NCBI GenBank assembly: GCA_001464765.1
Contig: LNDV01000030.1
Location: 62,001-126,000, forward strand
Length of the DNA stretch: 64,000 nt
Direction: 5' to 3'
Source of the DNA: Betaproteobacteria bacterium Ga0077526
GTDB lineage: Bacteria; Pseudomonadota; Gammaproteobacteria; Burkholderiales; Ga0077523
This document shows, piece by piece, positions 34,687 through 43,588 of the stretch. Every line of letters starts with the position of its first letter. The stretch's first letter is position 1. The notes beneath the pieces are model-generated. The model was given only the letters and a program-made list of their open reading frames with translations. It was not told the DNA's origin and ran no database searches. Position numbers and translations under genes: made by a program.

Positions 34687-36042
34687 ATGGCCATCGTCTT
34701 CGTCCTCGATCCCTCTCAGTCGCGCAGCGCATTCACGCTCAAGGCCCTTGCGGCCATGGGGCATGACGCGCGGATCTTCCGGGACTCCCGTCAGACCATC
34801 TATGCCGTGGCAGAGGACCGCCCCGATGTGCTGGTGCTGCTCGATGTTCCTCCGCGTCTCGATGCGCTCGATCTCGTCGAGCTGATAAAACTCGAGACCG
34901 GCGGGCTTTCCGCCTCGACGATCATTCTCGCCAACGAGGCGCGCCGTAGGGAGGTGAGTCCCGTGGCCGACCTCGTTCTGCCGCTGGGCGCCACGGAAGA
35001 CCTGCTCTCCAATGCCGTGAATCTCGTGCTTCAGGGCCGGGCGCGCGATCAGGGCATCCTGCTGAATCGTCGCGCGCCGGTGGCGACCGAGATCGACAAG
35101 ACCGTGGTCGAGACCGCCGCCTCCCGCCGGCAGCGGGCAAAGACCGATTCCTCACCGGCTGTGCCCCCGAAGCGGGAATCCACGGGGACGCCGGACGGAC
35201 AGACGCCGAACTCCACCCACGTGAACGGCTATCGTGTTCTGCGTGTCCTCGGCCGGGGCGGCATGGCAATGGTGTATCTCGCCCTGCACGAGGCGACGGG
35301 CGAGGAGCGCGTGCTCAAGCTGCTGCCGATCAGCGAGCACGACGGCGGCGATCTCGTTCAGCGGCTCATCAACGAGGCCATTCTGCTGGGCCAGGTGGAT
35401 CACCCGAGCGTCGCGAAGGTCTACGAACACGGCTTCACCGACTGGCACGCCTACATCGCGATGGAGTATCTGGCCGGTGGCGATCTGCGCACGATGCTCG
35501 GCCGGCCCATGCCTGCCGATCGGGCCATCGAGGCGCTCGTGCAGCTAGGCGGAGCGCTCGAGGCGATCCACAAGATGGGCATCGTCCACCGGGACATGAA
35601 GCCCGAGAACGTGATGGTCCGGGCGGACGGCACCTTCGTCCTCGTGGACTTCGGCATCGCCCGGCAGTCGGGCGTGCAGTTGAGCTACGTCGGCACCGGA
35701 CATGTCGTCGGCACCGCCGCGTATCTGGCCCCCGAGTATCTCAAGGGCGGCACCGTCGACCACCGGGGCGATGTGTACAGCCTTGGCGTCATGTTCTACG
35801 AGATGCTCACGGGGCGGAAACCCTACGAGGGCGAGAACCCGGTTCGCGTGCTCGACATGCATATCAACTCGCCGGTCCCGCAGCTCCCGCCGCAGTTCGC
35901 GTGGGCACAGCCCCTGATCGAGAAGACCATGGCCAAGGACCCGGAGCGGCGCTTCCAGTCGGCGGCCGACCTCATTTCCGGTGTGCTGACCGCGGTCGCG
36001 AATCTGCAGCAGACCGACGACCAGGCGACCCACGTCGCCTGA
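34687..36042 (+). CDS. Serine/threonine protein kinase with N-terminal receiver-like domain
   Basis: A 451-residue protein. Residues 1-120 look like a receiver fold (IVFVLDPSQSRSAFTLKALA, PDVLVLLDVPPRLDALDLVE), but the acidic pocket is incomplete, so it may be a pseudo-receiver. A polar linker (125-180) leads to a Hanks-type kinase: P-loop LGRGGMAMV (188-196), Lys211, HRDMKPENV (301-309), DFG (321-323), APE (348-350). All catalytic residues are present. There is no membrane helix, so it is cytosolic. It is the first gene of the Pil/Chp-like operon. No good ribosome site precedes the ATG, though AAAGGAGG with an ATG in another frame lies 56 bases upstream. Confidence 0.93.
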   Translation: MAIVFVLDPSQSRSAFTLKALAAMGHDARIFRDSRQTIYAVAEDRPDVLVLLDVPPRLDALDLVELIKLETGGLSASTIILANEARRREVSPVADLVLPLGATEDLLSNAVNLVLQGRARDQGILLNRRAPVATEIDKTVVETAASRRQRAKTDSSPAVPPKRESTGTPDGQTPNSTHVNGYRVLRVLGRGGMAMVYLALHEATGEERVLKLLPISEHDGGDLVQRLINEAILLGQVDHPSVAKVYEHGFTDWHAYIAMEYLAGGDLRTMLGRPMPADRAIEALVQLGGALEAIHKMGIVHRDMKPENVMVRADGTFVLVDFGIARQSGVQLSYVGTGHVVGTAAYLAPEYLKGGTVDHRGDVYSLGVMFYEMLTGRKPYEGENPVRVLDMHINSPVPQLPPQFAWAQPLIEKTMAKDPERRFQSAADLISGVLTAVANLQQTDDQATHVA

Positions 36043-36071
36043 CCCCAGGGAAACACAGAGAAGAACGGATC

Positions 36072-37040
36072 ATGAAATCCTCCTACAGCGTCAGTGTCCT
36101 CGGATTCAATCCGACCGAGCAGCTCGTGCTGGGCAGCATCTTCGGTCTGTCGGCGCGCCGCAATCCGAAGTTCGTCCGGCATACCGAAGGCAGCGGCGAG
36201 CCGGACATCTACCTCGTGGATGCCGACGACGTGAACGCGGTGACGAGTCTCGTGTCCCGCAATGCGGACCGGAAGATCCCCACGATCCTGATCGGCGCGA
36301 CGGACCATGGAACCGGCTGGCCCCGTCTTTCCCGTCCCCTGCAGTGGGCGCGCCTGTTCGTTGCCTTCGATATCTCGGTGCGCCCGCGCGCGGCACCCGC
36401 CCCGCAGACCGCCCCGAACGTCGCACCGCCCGTGGCGGCGCCCGCGCGCGCCGCGGTGACGGATCCGCTGCCTTCGATGCTCGAGGATCCGTCCTTCGAT
36501 CCCGAAGCCACAGTCGTCATTCCGGGTCGAGCTCGTCTGCTTGCGGACATGCATGCCCGACAGAAAAGTGCGGCGCCGCCGCCCGCGGCGCAGACGCCGC
36601 CACCGGCGGCCGTGGAGAAGGCTCCGGAAGCTGACGCCGGCAACCAGGCGGTGCCGGAGGACGCCGACTGGGTGATGGTGGTGGACGACAACCTGGCGGT
36701 GCGCGAATTCATGCGCACGAAGCTCCAGCCGTTCCGCCTCAACGTGGACTACGCGACGAGCGGCGAGGAAGCCATCGGGCTCACCGCCAAGCGCCACTAT
36801 TCCTGCGTCTTCCTCGACGTGGTGATGCCGGGCATCGACGGCTACCAGGTGTGCAAGATGGTGAAGACCCGCAAGTCCGCGAAGCCCACGGCGGTGGTCC
36901 TGCTGACGAGCAAGGGTTCGCCGTTTGACCGCATCAAGGGAAAGATGGCCGGATGCGATGCCTATCTCACCAAGCCGGTGGACGAGGAGAAGCTCCTCGA
37001 GGTGATCGCGCGCTTCCTGCAGACGACGACCCTGGCCTGA
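36072..37040 (+). CDS. Response regulator with unusual N-terminal domain (PilG-like receiver)
   Basis: A 322-residue protein. Residues 1-105 form a small alpha/beta domain without a phospho-Asp site, and 105-198 are an Ala/Pro-rich linker. A canonical receiver follows (199-322) with Asp205/206, phospho-Asp249 in FLDVVMPGIDGY, Thr279 and Lys301 in YLTKP. In Pil/Chp systems such receivers act as CheY-like outputs to the pilus ATPases. The N-domain is not recognised. The ATG is 29 bases after the kinase gene. Confidence 0.88.
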   Translation: MKSSYSVSVLGFNPTEQLVLGSIFGLSARRNPKFVRHTEGSGEPDIYLVDADDVNAVTSLVSRNADRKIPTILIGATDHGTGWPRLSRPLQWARLFVAFDISVRPRAAPAPQTAPNVAPPVAAPARAAVTDPLPSMLEDPSFDPEATVVIPGRARLLADMHARQKSAAPPPAAQTPPPAAVEKAPEADAGNQAVPEDADWVMVVDDNLAVREFMRTKLQPFRLNVDYATSGEEAIGLTAKRHYSCVFLDVVMPGIDGYQVCKMVKTRKSAKPTAVVLLTSKGSPFDRIKGKMAGCDAYLTKPVDEEKLLEVIARFLQTTTLA

Positions 37041-37085
37041 CGGCCGCGGCGCACTCAAACCCGAATCGCAGACAAGGAGAACAGC

Positions 37086-37448
37086 ATGGCAGTTCGTTCC
37101 GTACTCGTGGTGGACGACAGTCACCCGGATCGCGTCAACCTGGAGAAGATTCTCTCTGCCCAGAACTTCGTAGTGACGAGCGTCGCCAACGGGCGCGAGG
37201 CGGTGGAGCGCTGCCGTCAGGCGCGGCCCGACGTGATCCTCATGGACGTGAACATGCCGGAGATGGACGGCTTCGCCGCCGTTCGTGAGCTGCGCCGCGA
37301 ATCTGCCACCAAGGACATTCCGGTGGTGTTCGTGACGAGCAAGGATCAGAAGGCGGACCGGGTCTGGGCGCAGATGCAGGGTGCGAAGGGCTATGTCACC
37401 AAGCCCTACTCCGCCGACCAGATCCTCGACCAGCTCCGGCAGCTCTGA
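37086..37448 (+). CDS. Single-domain response regulator (PilH/PilG type)
   Basis: A 120-residue stand-alone receiver with Asp10/Asp11, phospho-Asp54 in LMDVNMPEMDGF, Thr84 and Lys106 in YVTKPY. It starts after AAGGAGAACAGC. Single-domain CheY-like proteins paired in such operons are called PilG and PilH; which one this is cannot be told from sequence. It is followed 7 bases later by the CheW gene. Confidence 0.93.
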   Translation: MAVRSVLVVDDSHPDRVNLEKILSAQNFVVTSVANGREAVERCRQARPDVILMDVNMPEMDGFAAVRELRRESATKDIPVVFVTSKDQKADRVWAQMQGAKGYVTKPYSADQILDQLRQL

Positions 37449-37455
37449 ACGGACC

Positions 37456-37950
37456 GTGAACCCGGTGCAAGGGACTGAAGGCGCCGTCACCCCGAACGCG
37501 GCGGCCCGTTCGATCGCCCGCCGTCAGGCGGTGCGCTGCGGCAGTGTCGGCCTGCTCGTCACTCTCGGCGAGGCGACGGAACTCATGGAGGCACAGCCGC
37601 CCGCGCGACTGCCCGGGTCGCCTCCGTGGCTGCTGGGGCTCGCCAATCTGCACGGGCACCTCGTACCCGTGTTCGATGTGGCACGGGCGGTGGACGAGAC
37701 CAGAACGGTCCCCGCGCGTGCCCACTATCTCGTGATCGGTCGCGGTGACCGTGCCGTGGCCATCGTCATCGACGCTCTGCCGCGCCGCTGGGAGGAGAAC
37801 ACACCGGTCTCGGCCGATGTGCCCCTGCCGGAGGCGTTCGCCGACGGCGTTGCCCGAAACGCGTACGTCCATGACGGGGTCGCGTGGTTCGACGTCGACT
37901 TTCCCCGACTCTTCGAAAGACTCAGTGCTCCGCTTCACGCCGATGCGTGA
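37456..37950 (+). CDS. pilI: CheW-like adaptor (PilI type)
   Basis: A 164-residue CheW-domain protein: RCGSVGLLVTLGEATELM, LPGSPPWLLGLANLHGHLVPV FD and DRAVAIVIDALPRRW. It couples the receptor to the histidine kinase. The GTG at 37456 lies 7 bases after the upstream stop; a second GTG at 37465 is possible. The gene order regulator-CheW-MCP-CheA is that of pilGHIJ-chpA. Confidence 0.88.
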   Translation: MNPVQGTEGAVTPNAAARSIARRQAVRCGSVGLLVTLGEATELMEAQPPARLPGSPPWLLGLANLHGHLVPVFDVARAVDETRTVPARAHYLVIGRGDRAVAIVIDALPRRWEENTPVSADVPLPEAFADGVARNAYVHDGVAWFDVDFPRLFERLSAPLHADA

Positions 37951-37971
37951 CGTGTCACCAGGAAAAAGAAC

Positions 37972-40485
37972 ATGAACATCCGAAAGAAACTCATCCTGGG
38001 CGGTGCCCTCGTCGGCCTGCTCCCGATCGTCGTCGCCACGGTCACGCTGGGCGTGTCGGCATACTCTTCGGCGAAGAACAGTCTCGCCGCCGAGTCAGAA
38101 GCGAAGCTCACGGTGGTGCGAGAGAACAAGAAGGCGCAGATCGAAGACTACTTCACCCGGCTTGCCGGTGAGGTCTCGGCGCTGGCGGAAACGCAGGCGG
38201 TGATCGGTGCCCTCAAGGACTTCAAGACGGCGCATCGGCAGATCGCGGCGGAGTCCGGCAGCCAGGCGCGGCTGGAGGAGATGCGTGCCGCACTCATCAA
38301 GTACTACACGAGTGACTTCGTGGGCGAGTTCAAGAAGCGCAATCCCGGTGACGCCCCCGATATGGCAGCCTACGTGAACGGGCTCGATCCGGTCGCGCTG
38401 ACGATGCAGTACCAGTACATCGTCCAGAACTCGAACCCGCTGGGGCAGAAGGACAAGCTGGATGCGGCGGGGGATCCGTCGACCTACTCGAAGGCTCACG
38501 GCGTCCATCACCCGGGCTTCCACGCTCTGCAGCAGAAGCTCGGTCTGTACGACGTGTTCCTGGTGGATGGCGAATCCAACCGCATCGTCTACACCGTGTT
38601 CAAGGAATTGGACTTCGGCACGACGTTCGATAGCGGCATTGCCGCCAAGTCGAAGCTCGGGGAGGTGGTGGCACGCGCCCTTAACGCTCCCGAGGGCCAG
38701 ACGGTAGCCATGTCGGACTACGACATCTATCTGCCTTCCTACTATGACCAGGCGTCGTTCCTGGCGGTGCCGGTCTTCGAGGGCGGCCGGCGGATCGGTG
38801 TGCTGGCCGTGCAGATCCCGATCGACAAGGTGACCGCGGTGCTGACGTCCGGCAAGAAGTGGCGCGACGTGGGTCTCGGCGCAACGGGTGAGTCCTATCT
38901 TGTGGGCCCCGACTTCCTGATGCGGACGGATTCACGCTACCTCATCGAGAACAAGGCGTCCTACCTTCAGGGCTTCGCCGGATGGGGCGGCACGCCGCAG
39001 CAGCTGCAGATCGCTCAGAAGAAGAACACCAGTATCGGCCTGCAGAAGGTCGACACGGAGCCGGTACGGGCTGCACTCGCCGGCCAGACGGGCCTCAAGA
39101 CCTACAAGGACTATCGGGGTATCGACGTGGTCGGTGCCTACGCGCCCTTCAACGTGCTGGGCCTCAACTGGGCCCTGGTGGCCGAAACCGATGCCGCGGA
39201 AGTGTTGGCACCTGTCACGGACCTCGCCCGCCAGTTCCTGGTGATCGGTGTCGGTCTTGCGCTCGTGCTGCTTGCCGCTACCGCCGGCGCGGTGGTGTGG
39301 TTCGTCCGCAAGTTCATGCGCCCGGTGAATGCGCTGCAGGACACGGTGCAGAAAGTGTCGAGAGGCGACTACACGGCCCGCGCCCGCGTCCAGTCCGGCG
39401 ATGAGCTGGAGACGCTCGGCAGCGCCCTCGACAACCTGCTGGACGACCGTATTGCCGCCCTCGCCAAGGCGCAGGAGGAGAACGAGAAGCTGAACGACTC
39501 CGTGATCCAGCTGCTGCAGACCGTGGCATCGCTGTCCCAGCGGGACTTGACGGCGCGAGCACCGGTGACCGAGGACATCATCGGCACGGTGGCTGACTCT
39601 GTGAACCAGCTGTCCGACGAAACGGGTCGGGTGCTGAACGAGGTGACGCGCATTGCGCGCATCGTGGATCACGCGTCGCAGCGGGTGAAGGGCCAGTCCG
39701 ACGCGGTGAACACTATGGCGGAGAACGAGCGCAAGAGCGTGGGACGCATGCAGGAGCAGCTCGAATACGCGACGCGCACGATGTCGCAGGTGGCCCAGCT
39801 TGCTGCCAACACGAACACCGCTGCTGCGGATGCCGCCGTCACCACCAAGACGGCTCTGCAGACGGTGGAAAAGACGGTGCGCGGCATGACCGGCATCCGG
39901 GACACGATCTCAGAGATGGAAAAGCGGATCAAGCGGCTCGGCGAACGGTCGCAGGAGATCTCGTCCATCGTGGGCCTCATCAACACGATCTCCGAGCGCA
40001 CCCACGTGCTGGCCCTGAACGCTGCCATGCAGGCGGCGACGGCGGGCGAGGCGGGTCGAGGTTTCGCGGTGGTGGCGGAAGAAGTGCAGCGGCTCGCGGA
40101 GAACGCGCGGGGCGCGGCGATGGACATCTCGAACCTGATCCAGAATGTGCAGATCGAGACGAACGATGCGGTGCTGACGGTGAACCGCATCATCGACCTC
40201 GTGGTGCAGGGCTCCGAGACGGCGCTCACCTCCGGCGAGCAAATGCGTCTCACGCAGGAGACCACCGGTCGCCTCGTGGAGCTCGTGAACCAGATCGCCC
40301 AGCAGGCCGAAAACCAGACGCGCACTGCCGAGGAACTCCAGCGGGGCATGACGGACATCAGCAACTCGACACAGCAGACCGCGGATCAGCTGCAGGCGCA
40401 GTCCCAGGTGACGGAGACCCTGCTCACCTCCGCCCGCCGGCTGGTGCAGTCCGTGAGCGTGTTCAAGCTGCCCAAGGCGGCCTGA
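37972..40485 (+). CDS. pilJ: Methyl-accepting chemotaxis protein (PilJ-like)
   Basis: An 837-residue receptor. TM1 is at about 8-30, a large periplasmic dCACHE-like domain at about 40-400 ([40 protein letters not shown]), and TM2 near 415-440. HAMP follows, then a second HAMP-like coil and the signalling domain with the tip [20 protein letters not shown] and [19 protein letters not shown]. PilJ proper has a PilJ-type sensor; here the sensor is much larger, so the ligand differs. The ATG follows AGGAAAAAG. Confidence 0.92.
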   Translation: MNIRKKLILGGALVGLLPIVVATVTLGVSAYSSAKNSLAAESEAKLTVVRENKKAQIEDYFTRLAGEVSALAETQAVIGALKDFKTAHRQIAAESGSQARLEEMRAALIKYYTSDFVGEFKKRNPGDAPDMAAYVNGLDPVALTMQYQYIVQNSNPLGQKDKLDAAGDPSTYSKAHGVHHPGFHALQQKLGLYDVFLVDGESNRIVYTVFKELDFGTTFDSGIAAKSKLGEVVARALNAPEGQTVAMSDYDIYLPSYYDQASFLAVPVFEGGRRIGVLAVQIPIDKVTAVLTSGKKWRDVGLGATGESYLVGPDFLMRTDSRYLIENKASYLQGFAGWGGTPQQLQIAQKKNTSIGLQKVDTEPVRAALAGQTGLKTYKDYRGIDVVGAYAPFNVLGLNWALVAETDAAEVLAPVTDLARQFLVIGVGLALVLLAATAGAVVWFVRKFMRPVNALQDTVQKVSRGDYTARARVQSGDELETLGSALDNLLDDRIAALAKAQEENEKLNDSVIQLLQTVASLSQRDLTARAPVTEDIIGTVADSVNQLSDETGRVLNEVTRIARIVDHASQRVKGQSDAVNTMAENERKSVGRMQEQLEYATRTMSQVAQLAANTNTAAADAAVTTKTALQTVEKTVRGMTGIRDTISEMEKRIKRLGERSQEISSIVGLINTISERTHVLALNAAMQAATAGEAGRGFAVVAEEVQRLAENARGAAMDISNLIQNVQIETNDAVLTVNRIIDLVVQGSETALTSGEQMRLTQETTGRLVELVNQIAQQAENQTRTAEELQRGMTDISNSTQQTADQLQAQSQVTETLLTSARRLVQSVSVFKLPKAA

Positions 40486-40566
40486 GGCCCCGCGCCGGCG
40501 GCCCTCAGGGTTCCGCCGACGCGGCTGGCGACCGTCCTTCCACTTTCCGCACACCGGATTCCCCCC

Positions 40567-43398
40567 ATGGAACTCGCTGCGTTCGTCGCCGAACTCCACG
40601 CCGAACTGGATCGCGCCTTGCCGGACCTCGAGGCGTGGCGCCTCGAGGCAGCCGATACGGCCTGCTCGCCGGAAGCCGCGCTCGAAGCGGCCGATGGCTA
40701 CCTTTCGCAGCTGGAACGCTTCGGCGAAGCGTGCGAAATGATCGGCCTCTCGGGCGTCACGGTCTGGTGCGGAGCCGTGCGCCCGCTCATCGCCGCGCTG
40801 GGAAGTCCGGACGGGACCACACGTGCGAGCGCCGGCGAGTGGCTCGCCATCTGGCCCGCTCTGCTGGCGGACTACCTGCGCACGCCCGCCGACTTCGAGG
40901 CATCCGCGGCGCTCGTGGCGTACCTCACCGACCCGGCCGGCCCCTGCGCCATGGCCGAAGAGGAGTCGCTCGAACTCGCGATGCTTCTCACCACACCGCC
41001 GGCGCTGCCGGAGGATCTGGCTGCGGAGGCGCAGTTCCAGCCCATCGAACTGAAGCCGGAAGACGCGTCGATCGCGCTGCCGGCCGACGCGGACCTCGAA
41101 GTGTTCGCGGCGATGATGGTCGAGGCGCCGGACAGCGCGGCGCAGTTCGCTCGGCTGATGTCGCTCTTCGCGGCCGGACAGGCGACCGACGAGGATCTGC
41201 GCAACGCCAAGCGCGTGGCCCATTCCTTCAAGGGGTCGGCGAACATCCTCGGCATCCGCGGTCTCGCGAAGCTCGGTCATCACAGCGAGGACCTGATCGA
41301 GATCATCGAGCGCGACCCCGGCGCGGTGCCGGAGTCCATGCGACAGACGCTGCGCGACGCTGCCCGGTGCGTGGAGCAGGTCGTCGGCTACCTGAGCGGC
41401 GAAGACGACGCGCCGGGGGATGTGTTCGCGGTGCTGTCCCGCCTTGCCGATTGCGTGAATCACGCTGGCTCCGGCGCCCCCCTCCAGGAGTTTGCCCCGG
41501 CAGAAGTGCCGACCCTCGCGTTGGAACCGATCGAGGCACCTCCTCCCGCGGTTGCGGCGCAGGGCGGCTCGCCAGACGGCGAGGCGTCGCTGCGTGTACC
41601 CGTCAGGACGATGGAGGAAATGTTCCGCCTGGCCGCCGAGCTGTCGACGCGGGCCGGCCAGTTGCAGGAGCGCCTGCGGGCTGCGACGCTGCACGCCAAG
41701 TCGCTCACGCTGCAGAACATGGCGTTGCGCCAGCACCTCTACGACCTGGACCGTATCGTGGACCTGCGGGGCATCTCGATGATGCGCACCGGCGAGGACG
41801 ACGCCGGATTCGACCCGCTGGAGCTGGACCAGTACAACGAACTGCACGGCGCCACCCGGACGCTCAACGAAGTGTCCGTCGACATTCTCGATCTGGGGCG
41901 GACTCTCACCGACGATCTCGCGTTGCTCGGCAACGAGCTGCTGCAGCAGGAGCGGCTTCGCAAGGACATCCAGGATCTCGCACTGCGCGCGCGCATGACG
42001 CCGCTGTCTTCGCTCGTGCCGCGACTCACGCGGAACGTGCGTCAGACGGCGCAGCAGACCGGCAAGCTGGCCGAACTCTCGGTGACGGGAAGCGACATTC
42101 TGGTGGACGGCGACGTGCTCGGTGCACTCGCCGACCCGCTGCTGCACATTCTTCGCAACGCGGTGGATCACGGCATCGAGTCGCGGGAGGAACGCGAGAC
42201 GCTCGGCAAGCCGGCGATGGGAACGATCGACGTGCGCTTCGAGAAGATCGGCAGCTATGTCGTCGTGACAATCCGGGACGACGGACGGGGCCTGGACTAC
42301 GAAGCGATCCGTGCGAAGGCAGTGGATCGCGGACTGCTCACGCCCGATGCCGGGGCGGATCGGGCGGAACTGGCACGGCTGGTGTTCATGCCCGGCTTCT
42401 CGACCCGCAGCGAAGTGACCGAGGTGTCGGGGCGCGGCATCGGCATGGATGTCGTGCTGACACGCATCCGCAGCCTGAAGGGCGACGTGGAGCTCACCTC
42501 CGAGCCGGGCGAGGGCTGTGTGCTCCGCATGCGCTTCCAGCCGTCGGCTGCCACCCAGCATGTGCTGCTGGTGCGTTCCGCGGGTCAGGCGTTCGCAGTG
42601 CCGAGCGTCAGCATCGAGCAGGCGATCGCGCCCGGCGTGGCCGAACTCGTCGATGCTGATGGTGTACCGGAACTGAATCTCCGCGACGAACTGCTTCCCG
42701 TCGTGGATCTCGCGACGCTGATGGGTGCGGAGAACGCCGCCGCGGATGTGGCTGCATTGTCGTCCCGGCCGATTCTCGTGGTGCGTGTTGAACTGGGGCG
42801 CATCGCCGTGGCTGTGGATGTCGTGTCGACGGCTCGTGAACTCGTAGTGAAGGGTCTCGGTCACTACCTGCAGGGGACGCGCGGCGTATCCGGCGCATCG
42901 ATTCTCGGTGACGGTTCGGTTGTGCCTGTGATCGACATCGAGGCGCTGGCGCGGGATCCCGCATCGACGCCGTGGTACGCGGCGGGCGACGGGGCCGTTG
43001 TCGAAGCGCCGAAGGTCCTCATCGTGGACGATTCGCTGTCGGTGCGAAAGGCGCTCACGCAACTCGTGCAGGACGCGGGCTACGAAGTGCTTGCCGTGCA
43101 CGACGGGTTGGAGGCAATCCGGGCGCTGACATCGTTTGCGGCGCGGGTGGTGCTCACCGACCTGGAAATGCCCAACATGAACGGCCTGGAACTCACGGCA
43201 CATCTCCGGGCCGCGCCTGAGACTCGCGAACTGCCGATCGTCATGATCACGTCGCGGTCGATGGACAAGCATCGCGAGCAGGCGCAGCGTGCCGGCGTGA
43301 GCCGGTACCTGGTCAAGCCGTACAACGATCTCGAACTGCTTCAGGCGGTCCATCAGGCCGTCACGCGCAACCCTGCCGAGGAACGCGCGGCGGCTTGA
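40567..43398 (+). CDS. chpA: CheA-type hybrid histidine kinase (ChpA/PilL-like, single functional Hpt)
   Basis: A 943-residue protein. An N-terminal helical region (1-170) has no Hpt histidine. One Hpt has phospho-His219 in VAHSFKGSANILG. The P3/P4 catalytic part has LHILRNAVDHGIESREE, TIRDDGRGLD and SGRGIGMDVV. The CheW-like P5 is at about 650-790, and a C-terminal receiver has phospho-Asp865 in VLTDLEMPNMNGL. ChpA of Pseudomonas carries many Hpt-like domains; this one is reduced to one. It is the last gene of the operon and ends just before palindromic repeats. Confidence 0.93.
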   Translation: MELAAFVAELHAELDRALPDLEAWRLEAADTACSPEAALEAADGYLSQLERFGEACEMIGLSGVTVWCGAVRPLIAALGSPDGTTRASAGEWLAIWPALLADYLRTPADFEASAALVAYLTDPAGPCAMAEEESLELAMLLTTPPALPEDLAAEAQFQPIELKPEDASIALPADADLEVFAAMMVEAPDSAAQFARLMSLFAAGQATDEDLRNAKRVAHSFKGSANILGIRGLAKLGHHSEDLIEIIERDPGAVPESMRQTLRDAARCVEQVVGYLSGEDDAPGDVFAVLSRLADCVNHAGSGAPLQEFAPAEVPTLALEPIEAPPPAVAAQGGSPDGEASLRVPVRTMEEMFRLAAELSTRAGQLQERLRAATLHAKSLTLQNMALRQHLYDLDRIVDLRGISMMRTGEDDAGFDPLELDQYNELHGATRTLNEVSVDILDLGRTLTDDLALLGNELLQQERLRKDIQDLALRARMTPLSSLVPRLTRNVRQTAQQTGKLAELSVTGSDILVDGDVLGALADPLLHILRNAVDHGIESREERETLGKPAMGTIDVRFEKIGSYVVVTIRDDGRGLDYEAIRAKAVDRGLLTPDAGADRAELARLVFMPGFSTRSEVTEVSGRGIGMDVVLTRIRSLKGDVELTSEPGEGCVLRMRFQPSAATQHVLLVRSAGQAFAVPSVSIEQAIAPGVAELVDADGVPELNLRDELLPVVDLATLMGAENAAADVAALSSRPILVVRVELGRIAVAVDVVSTARELVVKGLGHYLQGTRGVSGASILGDGSVVPVIDIEALARDPASTPWYAAGDGAVVEAPKVLIVDDSLSVRKALTQLVQDAGYEVLAVHDGLEAIRALTSFAARVVLTDLEMPNMNGLELTAHLRAAPETRELPIVMITSRSMDKHREQAQRAGVSRYLVKPYNDLELLQAVHQAVTRNPAEERAAA

Positions 43399-43405
43399 CG
43401 CAATT

Positions 43406-43570
43406 CCCGGAGTCGGCCCTGCGGGCACTCGTCCGGGCTACGTCACCTGTTACCTCGATGCCGATTCCCCGGAGTCGGCCCTGCGGGCACTCGTCCTGGC
43501 TACGCGATCACCCGGCGTCGGCGCGACGAGCGCGTAGCCCGGACGAGGGGCGTGAGCCCCGACTCCGGGG
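43406..43570. repeat. Cluster of three REP-like palindromes
   Basis: Copies lie at 43406-43441 (-), 43467-43503 (-) and 43534-43570 (+). The first two are direct repeats sharing CCCGGAGTCGGCCCTGCGGG and the third is inverted. They fill the gap between the convergent chpA and pepN genes and may stop transcription from both sides. Confidence 0.9.
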
Positions 43571-43588
43571 TTTGGCCCGCCCGACACC

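Noticed and set aside
39910..43428. Open frame of 1172 codons on the minus strand across pilJ and chpA
   Set aside because: It is a shadow of two well-recognised plus-strand genes. It has low complexity, rich in His, Arg and Gly, and no ribosome site.
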